A stretch of DNA of 64,000 bases from Ornithinibacillus bavariensis (GTDB lineage Bacteria > Bacillota > Bacilli > Bacillales > Amphibacillaceae). The number at the start of each line of letters is the position of its first letter. The first letter of the stretch is position 1. The translations under genes and the position numbers were made by a program. The notes beneath the pieces are model-generated. The model was not told the origin of the DNA and ran no database searches. It saw only the letters and a program-made list of their open reading frames with translations. Below are positions 17,490 to 27,112 of the stretch, one piece after another. Location: NCBI RefSeq assembly GCF_050433565.1, contig NZ_JBNPWZ010000006.1, positions 158,557 through 222,556 of the forward strand, read 5' to 3'.

Positions 17490-18503
17490 CTAATTAAATG
17501 TATCTGCCACTATATTACTGAATTCCCTTAGATAATGAAGATAATTGTCTCCACCATAGTTATATCGCTTATTATACATTTTTGCTACGACTAAATTATG
17601 TTTAGGTATAACTAACAAAGTTGGACCAGTTATTCCTAATATTTGATAAGAGCCTTTAGGTACTCTTTCCCCAATTTCACTTTTAAGAGAAGGCGTATCT
17701 TGAACATACCAAAACAAGCCGTTAAGTGGTATCTCTATGTCATTGTAATTTGGGCTTTGTACTTTGGTAGCTAATTGTATTACTTCTTTTGGCACTATTT
17801 GTTTGCCATTCAAAAATCCTTCGTTCAAATGAAGATTACCCCATAATGCAAATTCACGGGCTGTTGTATGAAGGTTTGAGTCGCTTCCATCGTTTGTACT
17901 TCCTATTTTGAAGTTCGCAGCTTCGTTTGGATTATCAATCACTTTTACTAGTTCATCATTAGGGTTTGTATACCAGGCAGTTTCATATAAACCTAACGGC
18001 AGGAATACTCTTACTCTTAGTAATTCGGGAAAACTCTTTCCATATAGCTTATTTATTAAGTCCGTCATCATTAATACATTAATTCCTCTGTAAGCCCACC
18101 CTTTACCTGCGTCAAACTCTCTAAAAAGAGTCCCATCATCTTTCAGATGTAATCCGTGAGAATGTGTAACTAAATGCCTTATAGTTGTGTTTGCAAGTAA
18201 TTCTTTATCATATCCATCAAAGTAATCTACTGCATAGTCATCTATACTTTTAATTTTCTTTTCATACAAAGCAAAAGCTACCGCTAGTCCTAAATAGCTT
18301 TTCCTTGCAGATGCTATGTTAAATTTAGAGGCTTCCGTAATGGGTACTGAACTAACTAAATTAGAATGGTAGCCGCCGTAGTGTTCTAATACGATTTCAT
18401 TGTCCTTAATTACAACCAATGCAGAAGCACTGCTATGATTAAGTACCATTATTTCTTCTACATATGAAATTAATCTTTGATAGTTTACTGTCACTTTCTC
18501 CAT
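17490..18503 (-). CDS. serine hydrolase, class C beta-lactamase/penicillin-binding-like family
   Basis: The 337-residue protein has the beta-lactamase-related fold of family S12. Its catalytic Ser-x-x-Lys is at Ser65-Ala-Arg-Lys68 (FNIASARKSYLG), with conserved TIRHLVTHSHGL following. No signal peptide is seen, so it is probably cytoplasmic and more likely an esterase or peptidase than a drug-resistance enzyme. It stands alone on the minus strand, converging with bla. The substrate is unknown. Confidence 0.85.
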   Translation of the reverse strand: MEKVTVNYQRLISYVEEIMVLNHSSASALVVIKDNEIVLEHYGGYHSNLVSSVPITEASKFNIASARKSYLGLAVAFALYEKKIKSIDDYAVDYFDGYDKELLANTTIRHLVTHSHGLHLKDDGTLFREFDAGKGWAYRGINVLMMTDLINKLYGKSFPELLRVRVFLPLGLYETAWYTNPNDELVKVIDNPNEAANFKIGSTNDGSDSNLHTTAREFALWGNLHLNEGFLNGKQIVPKEVIQLATKVQSPNYNDIEIPLNGLFWYVQDTPSLKSEIGERVPKGSYQILGITGPTLLVIPKHNLVVAKMYNKRYNYGGDNYLHYLREFSNIVADTFN

Positions 18504-18700
18504 TACCCCCGATGTTACTTATTTGGAAAGTTCTGATAGTCTAATTGTTTTAGTGGAAACGGAATAAAGAAACGCGCTTAGACAATCTTCTTTAATCACT
18601 TCTGTAAAAAAATACTAGCTTCCAACAGATAGCAACTTATCCTTATAAAGATTAAAAGTAATCAATAGGTAATTGTTACAACTATCATTTTAGTTTAATG

Positions 18701-19033
18701 CTAATGTACCTTCTTTTGTAGTAGTAAAAATTCTTCTAAGTTTGGTGATTGATTATATTTCATTGCGGCTTGCTTATCCTTTTTTATAATGGCCTTTGTT
18801 AAATCAATATGATTTATACTTGCAATGGCCACAGCGTAATGTATAACATCAACTAACTCTTTTTCTAAAGAAGTATCCCCTTTATTTTCCTTTCGCCCTT
18901 CCAACTGGTTCAGTACCTCTGCTACCTCACCAATTTCTTCTACTAGTTTCATAAACAAAGAAGATGAAGTGCGTCCTTCTTTATATTTTAGTGCTAGGTA
19001 GCTCTGTAGCTCTTGAAATGTTAGTTGCTTCAT
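18701..19033 (-). CDS. MazG-like nucleotide pyrophosphohydrolase domain protein
   Basis: The 110-residue all-alpha protein has the MazG metal-binding pattern: E-E-x-G-E-V-A-E-V (KLVEEIGEVAEVLNQLE) and a second helix E-L-V-D-V-I-H-Y (about 66-73). The family hydrolyses (d)NTPs to the monophosphate, cleaning the pool or damping stress signals. The ATG at 19033 is chosen over an upstream GTG because GTGAGGA lies at proper spacing. The true substrate is unknown. Confidence 0.8.
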   Translation of the reverse strand: MKQLTFQELQSYLALKYKEGRTSSSLFMKLVEEIGEVAEVLNQLEGRKENKGDTSLEKELVDVIHYAVAIASINHIDLTKAIIKKDKQAAMKYNQSPNLEEFLLLQKKVH

Positions 19034-19289
19034 ATGAGTCCTCACTTTTAATACTACTTTTTCTTTTAACTAGTCAAACAATAGTTTTCTTTATTCTATA
19101 GTTTCGAACAGCCTGTTTGGAAGCTTGATGATTACGCACATTGGTTTAGCAACATCTGAATCCGCGCACTGTTTTCACCTTCGTCTAAAATAAATTAGTT
19201 CGACAAATACTTCTCCCTAATCTAATATCCCTTACTAATCATTGTTAAATTAGCCTACACTTCGTACTATAGGAGTTCAAAAGCAACCT

Positions 19290-19763
19290 TTACTTGAATA
19301 GCTCCCCTGCTTTATTTTTTTCTTTTAAATATTCTTCTGTAAGTTTTCGCAGTTTTTCTTCGTTATCAAATTTACTTAATTCTTTTCCGTACCATGCTTG
19401 GAGATTTTCTTTTGTTATTTGATATTCTTGGTTATCAAAATTAAATGTTATCCATTCTGCATTTTGAACTAATGCAAATAAAAACGTAGCATTATATATC
19501 GCTGTTTCTTTATAATCTTGTTCTGATGCTAACCAATCATAATTTAAGATTATTCCATACGGTTTCTCTTTTGTTTTCAGTTCAAAACCTTTTAAATTCT
19601 CACCACTTCGCAACTGATTTGCAATGTTTCCTACTGCACTGTTATCCCCTACAAATGAATCTTTAAATTGAAATATATCTTCGTTTTTATTGTTCGAATT
19701 ACATCCATATAAGAAAATCACTATCGTTAATGAAAATAACATTAATTTAATCATTTTTCCCAA
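19290..19763 (-). CDS. DUF4825-type lipoprotein
   Basis: The protein has about 157 residues, with a signal peptide and lipobox ending FLYGC, then DIFQFKDSFVGDNSAVGNIANQL, which I recall as the hallmark of DUF4825. It is an exported, lipid-anchored protein of unknown function. The TTG at 19763 has AAGGGGG 8 bases upstream; an ATG at 19754 is the alternative. It is a single gene on the minus strand. Confidence 0.75.
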   Translation of the reverse strand: MGKMIKLMLFSLTIVIFLYGCNSNNKNEDIFQFKDSFVGDNSAVGNIANQLRSGENLKGFELKTKEKPYGIILNYDWLASEQDYKETAIYNATFLFALVQNAEWITFNFDNQEYQITKENLQAWYGKELSKFDNEEKLRKLTEEYLKEKNKAGELFK

Positions 19764-19952
19764 TTGGATTCCCCCTTTTTTGAATTGTCTATACAAATTT
19801 ACCATACCATTTATTTATTTACAAAGACAGATTTCACAAAAAGATTAAGTACATAGCTGTTTTATCTGCCACTTATGAAAGTCATCAACATTGTATGACT
19901 TGTTGATATGGAGGAGGGAAATAGCAAGATACCCATTTAATTGTACATTTGC

Positions 19953-20222
19953 TTACCAGCTTGATTTCTTTACTCCGGGAATTTGTCCATTATGGGCGTA
20001 TTCACGAAAGGCAATACGAGACATTTTAAACTTTCTTAAATAGCCTCTTGATCTTCCAGTTAGTTCACAACGATGATGTAAACGTGTAGGTGATGAGTCG
20101 CGTGGCAGTTTCCTTATTGCATCATAATCACCCTTTTCTTTTAATTCCTTCCGAAGCATCGCATATTTTGTCACTATCTCTTGCCTCTTTTTTTCCTTTA
20201 TAATCTTAGACTTCTTAGCCAT
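19953..20222 (-). CDS. rpsN: 30S ribosomal protein S14, zinc-independent form
   Basis: The 89-residue ribosomal protein has the S14 core (HHRCELTGRSRGYLRKFKMSRIAFREYA) but lacks the CxxC...CxxC zinc ribbon of the 61-residue form. This is the C-minus paralogue (YhzA/RpsN2) that bacilli use to replace zinc-binding S14 when zinc is scarce. It stands outside the ribosomal operons, and a Zur-like palindrome precedes it, in line with zinc-starvation control. GGAGGAATATT precedes the ATG. Confidence 0.96.
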   Translation of the reverse strand: MAKKSKIIKEKKRQEIVTKYAMLRKELKEKGDYDAIRKLPRDSSPTRLHHRCELTGRSRGYLRKFKMSRIAFREYAHNGQIPGVKKSSW

Positions 20223-20255
20223 TTAATATTCCTCCTTCACTTTAGTCATTTAAAA

Positions 20256-20268
20256 TGTAACCATTACA
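20256..20268 (-). promoter_or_regulatory. Zur-box-like palindrome upstream of rpsN
   Basis: TGTAATGGTTACA (centre of a 7-1-7 arrangement) lies 34 bases before the rpsN start. It shares the GTAAT...TTAC core of Bacillus Zur boxes, though the outer bases differ. The identity of the gene strengthens the call. Confidence 0.6.
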
Positions 20269-20443
20269 CTTTCTATCAAAAATTATGAAATCGCTGAAAA
20301 ACTCATGATTGCTGTAAATGCATTCGCTCAACCATTAACGAAGTAGTAGTTGCAGTTTTGAGAGGCACAAAGTTCGACACTCCCGCTTTCTATCCCTCTT
20401 TTTACCAAATCAATACCCAAAATAGACTTTGATATATGTCAGA

Positions 20444-21355
20444 TTAAAATCTTTCATTCGTAATATCTGTATTTACGGCTACAGCTGCCTTGTTACCTTC
20501 TGCAGCTGCAATCATTAATGAAGATGGTGCTGATCGTGCAACCTCCCCAGCAACATAAACATTTTTCTGTGAGGTACGGTTAAAATCATCCGTTACAACT
20601 AGTCCATTTTCTTGTAGTTGGCAACCAAGATGCTCAGCAAATTGATTTGGTCGATAAAACGATGGTGCAATGAATCCACCCTTTCTATTGATTTCAAATC
20701 CTGAGGTAAACACCACCTTTTGAAGGTAACCACTTTCCCCATATAAATTTTTTATTGGTTCTGTGATAACTGAGATGCCCTTCCGATCAAAATCATTCCA
20801 AATATGCTGAGATATTTTGTGACCATTGGTTGCAATTACTAAATCATTAGACCAATTACTAATTAATTTTCCCATATGATAAGCTGCATCTTCATATTCC
20901 GCGATGACAATTAGTGGTTGATCTCTTAATTCCCATCCATCACAATATGGGCAACTAAACAAGCTCTTTCCGTAATACTTACTGATTTCTGGAACCATAG
21001 GATATTTTTCTTGTATTCCCGTAGCTAGAATGATCCTCTCAGCGAGATACTCTCGTCCCCTAGAGGTAACGGTCTTGAACATTTGATCATTTGTTTGTTT
21101 TGTGACCTGTGTTACCGTTTCTTTGAAGAATTGAACAGATGGATACTTACCTAGCTCAGCTATTCCCAAATGCCTAAACTCTGCTGGGCTTACTCCATCT
21201 CGCGTTAGGAATCCATGTGATTCTTGAGTAACCTGGTTTCTATTTGTTCCATTATCAAATAAAGCTACATTTCTACGTGATCTTCCAAGTATTAAACTTG
21301 CACTTAATCCTGCAGGTCCAGCACCTAAAATTACACAATCAAATACTTTTTCCAT
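20444..21355 (-). CDS. thioredoxin-reductase-like FAD/NAD(P) oxidoreductase
   Basis: The 303-residue flavoprotein has the FAD Rossmann motif at its start (VILGAGPAGLSASL), a redox-active Cys135-Pro-Tyr-Cys138 (SCPYCDGWE), and a late FAD motif (NVYVAGEVAR). The NAD(P) domain lacks a clean GxGxxA (it reads VIAEYEDAAYH), so the usual pyridine-nucleotide-binding loop looks degenerate. The CPYCDGWE form is typical of TrxR-like disulfide oxidases rather than housekeeping TrxB. It lies downstream of an Rrf2 regulator on the same strand and may be redox-regulated by it. Confidence 0.85.
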   Translation of the reverse strand: MEKVFDCVILGAGPAGLSASLILGRSRRNVALFDNGTNRNQVTQESHGFLTRDGVSPAEFRHLGIAELGKYPSVQFFKETVTQVTKQTNDQMFKTVTSRGREYLAERIILATGIQEKYPMVPEISKYYGKSLFSCPYCDGWELRDQPLIVIAEYEDAAYHMGKLISNWSNDLVIATNGHKISQHIWNDFDRKGISVITEPIKNLYGESGYLQKVVFTSGFEINRKGGFIAPSFYRPNQFAEHLGCQLQENGLVVTDDFNRTSQKNVYVAGEVARSAPSSLMIAAAEGNKAAVAVNTDITNERF

Positions 21356-21509
21356 TGTTAACCTCCTAATTCAAATTTAGTTACAAATATTTTGTTAGTA
21401 TATTTAATTACAGATATAAACACTCTCTAATATCCGTTATTTACACAAAAAAATAACGATTGATAAAAGGGATTATTCATACAATAATACAGTCGAAAAC
21501 AACCGTGTT

Positions 21510-21911
21510 TTAAAAAACGACAGTTGCTTTCTTAGCAAGATCAGAAATTTTATGCTGCCTCAACTCCTCCTCCATTTTTTCCTCTGCTGAAATCATTACC
21601 TTTTGAATCAGGCAATCGGGATTATCGTTCAAACAACCGCCGAATAAAGATGCAGATCCTTCAATAGCATGAATGACATCAAGAAATGAAATGCTCTCCC
21701 AATCTGGTTTTAACTTATATCCACCGTTTGCGCCAGTGGAGGATTCAATCATTCCTGTTTTGACCAGCTTAGTGAGGATTTTAGACAAATACGTCGGCGA
21801 AATATCTTGCTGCTCTGCCAGCTGCTGCACGCCCACACGTTGATTCGGAGTAGCAACTGCAAGATGAAGCAGGATGTGAAGGGCATAGTTCGTTGCTTTC
21901 GAGTATTTCAT
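21510..21911 (-). CDS. Rrf2-family transcriptional regulator
   Basis: The 133-residue winged-helix regulator has the Rrf2 opening (MKYSKATNYALHILLHLA), recognition region (LAEQQDISPTYLSKILTKL) and GANGGYKL wing. Two cysteines lie in the sensor loop (GGCLNDNPDC, about residues 92-99), fewer than the three of Fe-S-binding IscR/NsrR, so it may sense thiol redox state directly. A promoter lies just upstream. The next gene on the strand is a disulfide oxidoreductase, a likely target. Confidence 0.9.
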   Translation of the reverse strand: MKYSKATNYALHILLHLAVATPNQRVGVQQLAEQQDISPTYLSKILTKLVKTGMIESSTGANGGYKLKPDWESISFLDVIHAIEGSASLFGGCLNDNPDCLIQKVMISAEEKMEEELRQHKISDLAKKATVVF

Positions 21912-21945
21912 TTCATTACGCCTCCTTTAAAGACCTTTAATGTCT

Positions 21946-21974
21946 ATAATATGACTCATAATAACTATTGTCAA
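21946..21974 (-). promoter_or_regulatory. sigma-A-type promoter of the Rrf2 gene
   Basis: On the minus strand TTGACA, a 17-base spacer and TATTAT lie 35 bases before the start codon. A partly palindromic GACATTAAAGGTC overlaps the transcript start and could be an autoregulatory site. Confidence 0.7.
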
Positions 21975-22210
21975 ACTATTAAAATTGTAAAATTACAATG
22001 TAGATTCTATAATTCAACCCCATTATTCTTCTATAAACGAAACAGCCGTATCTATTCTCAACGAAACTGCAATATAGCTTTACTAAGCCTAATAAAAAGA
22101 GCGCATTACCTTGTTCTAGGTTAGCGCCTCTTAACTGAACGTACTCTAAGATAGAGCCTTACTTAACCCCTTGATATAGTTCATACCAATCATGATACCA
22201 AGAAAGTATT

Positions 22211-22927
22211 TTATAACGTTTCAACAATTGATAAAAAATCAGGCAGTGCTTTTTCATGCTTATCAAGCATAATCTGTTCTGGCTTAATGCCCTGTTCATA
22301 CAGTACTTCAATGTTCTGAACTAGGAACTCGTCGCTACCGACAATATAGAAGAGTCCATCCTTATCTGTAGCAAGACTTTTCACTTCTTCATAGTAGTCT
22401 TTACGGTTATCAACGAACTGTGATGTGAAATTCTTGTCAGGTGCTGATTCAAAAATATTTGTAAATAAGAAGTCTTTTGATGAATCAATATTTAAGGAAT
22501 GAATTTGATTGACGTTGTCAGCACGTTCGAAATAATCAAGTACAAGTGGACGGAAAGTTGCCAGGCCGACACCTGATGATAACAAGTAAACATTTTTGTT
22601 TTCTCTTTTAAGTGGGACATTCGAATGCGTTTTAAATATAGCAACTTCATTGCCGACCTCAAGATTTCTTAAAATCGCCTTAAATTCAGAGCAGTTCTCT
22701 CTGATGCGTGTTGTGATACCGATTGAATTTTCGTGCGGTAAAGTAGAGATCGACATATGGCGAATCAAACTGCGGTTTGGTTTATCTCCCGCATTGAAAC
22801 CTTCTAGTGCAAAGTGAGTGTGGGAACCTTCTTCCCATGTAAAGTCTTCCGGACAGTCGAGCAGGTATGTTTTAACTTCAGAGGTTTCTTCAATAACTTT
22901 ATTTATTTTAGTCCAGTATATTTGCAT
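22211..22927 (-). CDS. ferredoxin-reductase-like FAD oxidoreductase, Fur-controlled
   Basis: The 238-residue protein has the ferredoxin-NADP reductase fold: an FAD-binding barrel with R-H-M-S-I-S (about residues 57-62, the RxYS-type flavin motif), then a nucleotide-binding half with LLSSGVGLATFRPLV and a C-terminal FYIVGSDEFLVQ. It has no 2Fe-2S cysteines. A Fur box upstream suggests an iron-starvation role, such as reducing a ferric siderophore or feeding electrons to a heme-degrading enzyme. That role is inferred. Confidence 0.82.
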   Translation of the reverse strand: MQIYWTKINKVIEETSEVKTYLLDCPEDFTWEEGSHTHFALEGFNAGDKPNRSLIRHMSISTLPHENSIGITTRIRENCSEFKAILRNLEVGNEVAIFKTHSNVPLKRENKNVYLLSSGVGLATFRPLVLDYFERADNVNQIHSLNIDSSKDFLFTNIFESAPDKNFTSQFVDNRKDYYEEVKSLATDKDGLFYIVGSDEFLVQNIEVLYEQGIKPEQIMLDKHEKALPDFLSIVETL

Positions 22928-22981
22928 GATATATTCTCCTTACTCAATTATATGTATCGTTACTATCTACTATACAATAAG

Positions 22982-22996
22982 TGATAACGATTCTCA
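22982..22996 (-). promoter_or_regulatory. Fur box
   Basis: TGATAACGATTCTCA matches the 7-1-7 Bacillus Fur consensus TGATAATNATTATCA at 12 of 14 defined positions. It lies 55 bases upstream of the flavin oxidoreductase start. Confidence 0.82.
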
Positions 22997-23046
22997 ATTA
23001 AATGCACTAATTATTTCGGGCTCGTAATCTTTACCATCAAAATAAA

Positions 23047-23082
23047 AATGGTGCAATACCATAGAGAGCACCATTTTTTTTG
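23047..23082. terminator. terminator, usable from both strands
   Basis: AATGGTGC and GCACCATT pair around a 13-base loop, with a T tract on the plus side and a shorter U tract on the minus side. It closes the exporter operon, whose last stop is at 23110. Confidence 0.85.
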
Positions 23083-23109
23083 ATCTTGCCTACTATTTTT
23101 TAACGTTGA

Positions 23110-26100
23110 TCATTCTTCCAACACTTTCTCAGTACGGTCACCTTCAAACCATACTAATAGCCCAAACCCGAAACCTGTACTTCTTAATAAGAGCCCATAA
23201 TCTTCCACATCTTCAGGTACAGAAAAGTCTAATATTGCTCGCATCTTCCCGTATAGCAATTTTTCATCCTCCCAGTCCTCAACTTTAAGAATCGTTACAT
23301 TAATGGGGTAATAGCGTTCCTCATCAACTAGAATTAAGAACTCTTTATCTGGTCTCATCCTATATCCCATATCGTCTAGGTTTTCAAAATAGAATTCTAT
23401 TGAAATATTCTTCATTCCTTCTTCTGGTTGTGGTTGTTCGCTTTTGATTTCTTTTGCGTAATAAGAAAGTATCGAATTTCCCGTATCCTTTATATCTTCA
23501 CCTTCATCTAATACCTTATAGTACTTTTCATCTACAATATCATCTCTGCCCCAGCTGGAATCATTTCCCAAAAGTTCTTCCGATTCCTCTGGAATTTCAT
23601 GATCTACAGATGTCTCTACACCAATCTCCCCCTCAGTTGGGCTAAATTCCTGCTCTTTGCCAACTTCTGGATTGGTATATTCGATATTTGGAGCTACCTT
23701 TATCATCGTAAATAAAAATGTTCCAACTAATGCGATGGCTGTAAAAATAACGATAAGCTTCATCCGCTTTTCGGTTACCTTTCGATTAGAATAGATTCCA
23801 CCCATCCCTTGATTCGGTACAATCTGGACTGCACGTTCTGCCGGGAATACGGTTCCAAGTAAACCAATAATGACAGGAATTAATCCCGTAGCTAAGAGGA
23901 AGCCTATTTCTTCTGCAGGAAAAGAACCATATAATCCCCATATCATAAGGAATGCGATAGTAAGACCAATCACCGCTGCAAACAGGCCACTGAAGAGTCC
24001 CTCTGCTAAAATTAGCCTACGAATACTCCACCTTCTCCAGCCGATTGCTTGAAGTAACGAGATTTCTTCTTTTCGCTCTGATACATTTTGCCAGGTAATT
24101 TCTGCTGTTGTTAGTATCGCTATAATTAAGGATACAATAATAGCTACGTAATGTGCTGGCCCAACCTCTAGTGCTACGTACTCTCCTAGCAACGACGTGT
24201 ACATAATTCCTCTTAAACGGAAGGTAATATAGAGGAAAATAGCTAGGAGAGCAGTTGGCAATGCAATTGAAATTACTGATAAAATGCTCCTCTTCCATTT
24301 CCCAATAAAGTGGTTAAAGGCCATGCGATTGATCCCTTTAGCCTTAAACAACCGTTTACTGCCACCCGTTATTTCCCCTGTTCGCATTGCTTCATAAGGA
24401 GAAATATTTTGTGTTAATAGCATTGGAATAATCGATCCAAGCATATATACGATGAGTCCAAATAATCCAGTCCATACAAATCGAGTTAAGGAAATAGTTC
24501 CGTCACTCGACACATAAACAAATGCCAACATCATCCAAGAAATTAATGCGACAAATAACCCAATTATGCTAGATTCCAAGAATAACAACCGACTTAACTG
24601 ACTTGGCCGCCAACCTACAGAAAGAAGGACAGCAAATTCCTTTCTTCTCGCTAATAAGCTCACTATTCCTGAAGCCCATACATATACGACTGCAACAGCA
24701 ATAACACTCGCCACAACTCCAGAAAAACTAACCTTGGTCTCTCGAAATATAGAAATAGAAGACCCAATATTTACCCAAGGTTGTTGAATCCAACCAAGGT
24801 CTTTTTCACCATTTAAGCCTGGCACATAGGTTAATGCCAGTTGCGGAGAAGAACCTAGCGTAATGTCGGTAATTAGTCCAGTTCTATTCTCAATTTCAGC
24901 AGCTATTTGTTCCAATAATGTTTGACTTTCATCACTCATATCAGTAACTCCAGCTACTTTAATCCGAATTGCTGAAATTGGTTCATCACCTAATAACATC
25001 TCTGCTGCTTCAATAGTAGTTAACATGCCAGGAGGATCTGTTAAGAAGCTATAGGGATCACCTGTAGGCTTTAATTGTTTTGGTGGATTGATTGGATTAC
25101 CCTCTTTATCCATCACAAACTCTGCTGAAGCAGGACGATACGTTTCCATCGGCAATTCAGTAGTAGGATCTTTTGAGATTTTTAGATTACTTGGATCATA
25201 AAATCCTATCCAATTCGGCTTAATACGAGGAAGATCCACAAACTCCTCCGCCATTAATACAGGCTCTCGAAAGGATTCCTTATTTCGATATATTCCTATT
25301 GTATCCTCTCCATTTTGAACAGGGACTGCTTGATAGGAATATGGCCATCTTTCCGCGTAAGGGCTTGAAATTTCGCGATATTCCAATGGACTTGGTCTAA
25401 ATACAATACCTGTCACATTTTCATCAATTGGTGACCGTAATTGACCTTCTCCTACAGATTCCTTTTCTTCTAAATCTATTACCTCACCTGTATTCCAATC
25501 CACCCCTGTCATCCGGCTAACAAAGGTTTGGAAGGTTTCCTCTCCAGTCACAGAGAACGTATCAATTACTTCACCTTCTACAGTATCTAAATAACTATCT
25601 CCCCCTTTTTCTTTTACCTCTTCCATTATGTCATTCGCATTGTCTAAGTTAATGGAAATATGAAGACGCTCATATGTAATGTTTTCTATTTTTTCCACAA
25701 ACGAGTTTTGATTAACAATGATAGGAAATTCGCGGAGACCAGTAGCCTCATTGAAATAATAGGAATCACTATCATCAAAATACCTACTCGTTCCTAAATC
25801 CATAATTGCTTCATCCAGCCCAACTAATTTCGCTTCTTGTTCTGGATCTATTCCAGCCAAGAGAGATTCTCCACCTACAATATATTCAGTAAATGGTGCA
25901 CCAACACCATATTCTCCCCCTTTATTGATAATGTCCCAAACCTGGTTAGGGAAGTAGTAATTGCTAGATGCAACTTCTTCACCTATTCCATTATTTATAG
26001 TTTTCGTAGTCTTTCTTCTATATAGACCTTCTTCAGGTAATTCAACCTGTCCAAAATTCACTTGATAATCCGCATACCCAATCATCGCAATCGGTGCAGC

Positions 26101-26409
26101 GACTTCTACACCAGGTATATCCTTTATTGCTTCATATTGTTCAACACTAATTCCCCCACTTAAGCCACTCAAGTAGTTTGGTTCTAATAATCTTTTCTCT
26201 TCTGTAACACTTCTAGTACCTTCTGGTCGAACCACAATATCATACGAAGCTGACCACCTTTGTTGCAAGGTGTCTACAACGGTACCTTTATTTGCTTCGG
26301 ACAGCCCAATTAAATAAGTCAAACCCGCGCTAACAATAAAAGCACCGATAATTAAGAGAATAAACCGTTCCTTCCGCCTCCACCAATTCTGCCATATAAA
26401 GCGAATCAT
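23110..26409 (-). CDS. large FtsX-like ABC permease of the peptide locus
   Basis: The 1099-residue MacB/FtsX-type permease has one N-terminal transmembrane helix (about 15-35), a very large extracytoplasmic domain (about 36-560), a first FtsX unit (about 570-710), a second (about 780-910), and a last helix (about 930) followed by an acidic extracytoplasmic tail. Its start overlaps the ATPase stop by 4 bases (ATGA), so the two form one transporter. Such pairs often expel or extract peptides from the membrane as immunity systems. It is related to the partial permease at the right end of the window. Confidence 0.9.
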   Translation of the reverse strand: MIRFIWQNWWRRKERFILLIIGAFIVSAGLTYLIGLSEANKGTVVDTLQQRWSASYDIVVRPEGTRSVTEEKRLLEPNYLSGLSGGISVEQYEAIKDIPGVEVAAPIAMIGYADYQVNFGQVELPEEGLYRRKTTKTINNGIGEEVASSNYYFPNQVWDIINKGGEYGVGAPFTEYIVGGESLLAGIDPEQEAKLVGLDEAIMDLGTSRYFDDSDSYYFNEATGLREFPIIVNQNSFVEKIENITYERLHISINLDNANDIMEEVKEKGGDSYLDTVEGEVIDTFSVTGEETFQTFVSRMTGVDWNTGEVIDLEEKESVGEGQLRSPIDENVTGIVFRPSPLEYREISSPYAERWPYSYQAVPVQNGEDTIGIYRNKESFREPVLMAEEFVDLPRIKPNWIGFYDPSNLKISKDPTTELPMETYRPASAEFVMDKEGNPINPPKQLKPTGDPYSFLTDPPGMLTTIEAAEMLLGDEPISAIRIKVAGVTDMSDESQTLLEQIAAEIENRTGLITDITLGSSPQLALTYVPGLNGEKDLGWIQQPWVNIGSSISIFRETKVSFSGVVASVIAVAVVYVWASGIVSLLARRKEFAVLLSVGWRPSQLSRLLFLESSIIGLFVALISWMMLAFVYVSSDGTISLTRFVWTGLFGLIVYMLGSIIPMLLTQNISPYEAMRTGEITGGSKRLFKAKGINRMAFNHFIGKWKRSILSVISIALPTALLAIFLYITFRLRGIMYTSLLGEYVALEVGPAHYVAIIVSLIIAILTTAEITWQNVSERKEEISLLQAIGWRRWSIRRLILAEGLFSGLFAAVIGLTIAFLMIWGLYGSFPAEEIGFLLATGLIPVIIGLLGTVFPAERAVQIVPNQGMGGIYSNRKVTEKRMKLIVIFTAIALVGTFLFTMIKVAPNIEYTNPEVGKEQEFSPTEGEIGVETSVDHEIPEESEELLGNDSSWGRDDIVDEKYYKVLDEGEDIKDTGNSILSYYAKEIKSEQPQPEEGMKNISIEFYFENLDDMGYRMRPDKEFLILVDEERYYPINVTILKVEDWEDEKLLYGKMRAILDFSVPEDVEDYGLLLRSTGFGFGLLVWFEGDRTEKVLEE

Positions 26410-27104
26410 ATAGAGATACCTACTTTATCGGAAAGCACTACCCCATCCTTCATAGTAATGATACGATTTGCTTTGGCGGCTAAAGCTGGGTCATGAGTCA
26501 CAAATAAAACACCACACTCTTCTTGTTCATTTAATTCTTTTAATAATTCATAAATCCGCTCTCCTGTTTCCGTATCTAGATTACCAGTAGGCTCATCTGC
26601 AAGTAACCAGCTCGGTTTATGTATGATTGCACGGGCAATGGCAACTCGTTGTTGTTGTCCTCCTGATAATTGGGATGGAAGTGAATTCATTTTATCCTGA
26701 AGCCCGACTTGTTTTAGGACTTCTTTTGCACGTTCTAATTTATTGTATGGGACTTTTCTTGAAAACAATGGGGTAAGGACATTTTCTAAGGCAGTTAAAG
26801 TAGGCAGTAGATGAAATTGTTGAAAGATGAATCCTATTTCTTGGAAGCGAAAGTCTGCTAATTTACCTTTACTTTTCTTTAAGATTTCTTCAGCATCGTA
26901 AGTGATTACACCCTCACTTGGACTATCTAGAGTACCAATAAGACTTAACAAGGTAGATTTGCCAGAACCTGATGGACCGATAATAGCGGTGAATTCTCCT
27001 TTTTGAAATCTCAAATTGACATTTTTTAACGCTATCGTTTTTGTTCCATCTCCTTTATAGTATCTCTTGAGATTCGTACATTCTATACGGCTGATCACTA
27101 TCAT
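26406..27104 (-). CDS. ABC ATPase partner of the FtsX permease (LolD/MacB type)
   Basis: The 232-residue nucleotide-binding subunit has Walker A (GPSGSGKST), Q-loop (FIFQQFHLLP), signature (LSGGQQQR), Walker B (WLLADEPTGNLD) and H-loop (VTHDP). The EPTGNLD form is typical of the MacB/LolD/BceA class that pairs with FtsX-like permeases. It sits 8 bases after the thioredoxin-like gene and overlaps the permease gene. A GTG at 27098 is a possible alternative start. Confidence 0.93.
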   Translation of the reverse strand: MIVISRIECTNLKRYYKGDGTKTIALKNVNLRFQKGEFTAIIGPSGSGKSTLLSLIGTLDSPSEGVITYDAEEILKKSKGKLADFRFQEIGFIFQQFHLLPTLTALENVLTPLFSRKVPYNKLERAKEVLKQVGLQDKMNSLPSQLSGGQQQRVAIARAIIHKPSWLLADEPTGNLDTETGERIYELLKELNEQEECGVLFVTHDPALAAKANRIITMKDGVVLSDKVGISI

Positions 27105-27112
27105 ATTCCCCC

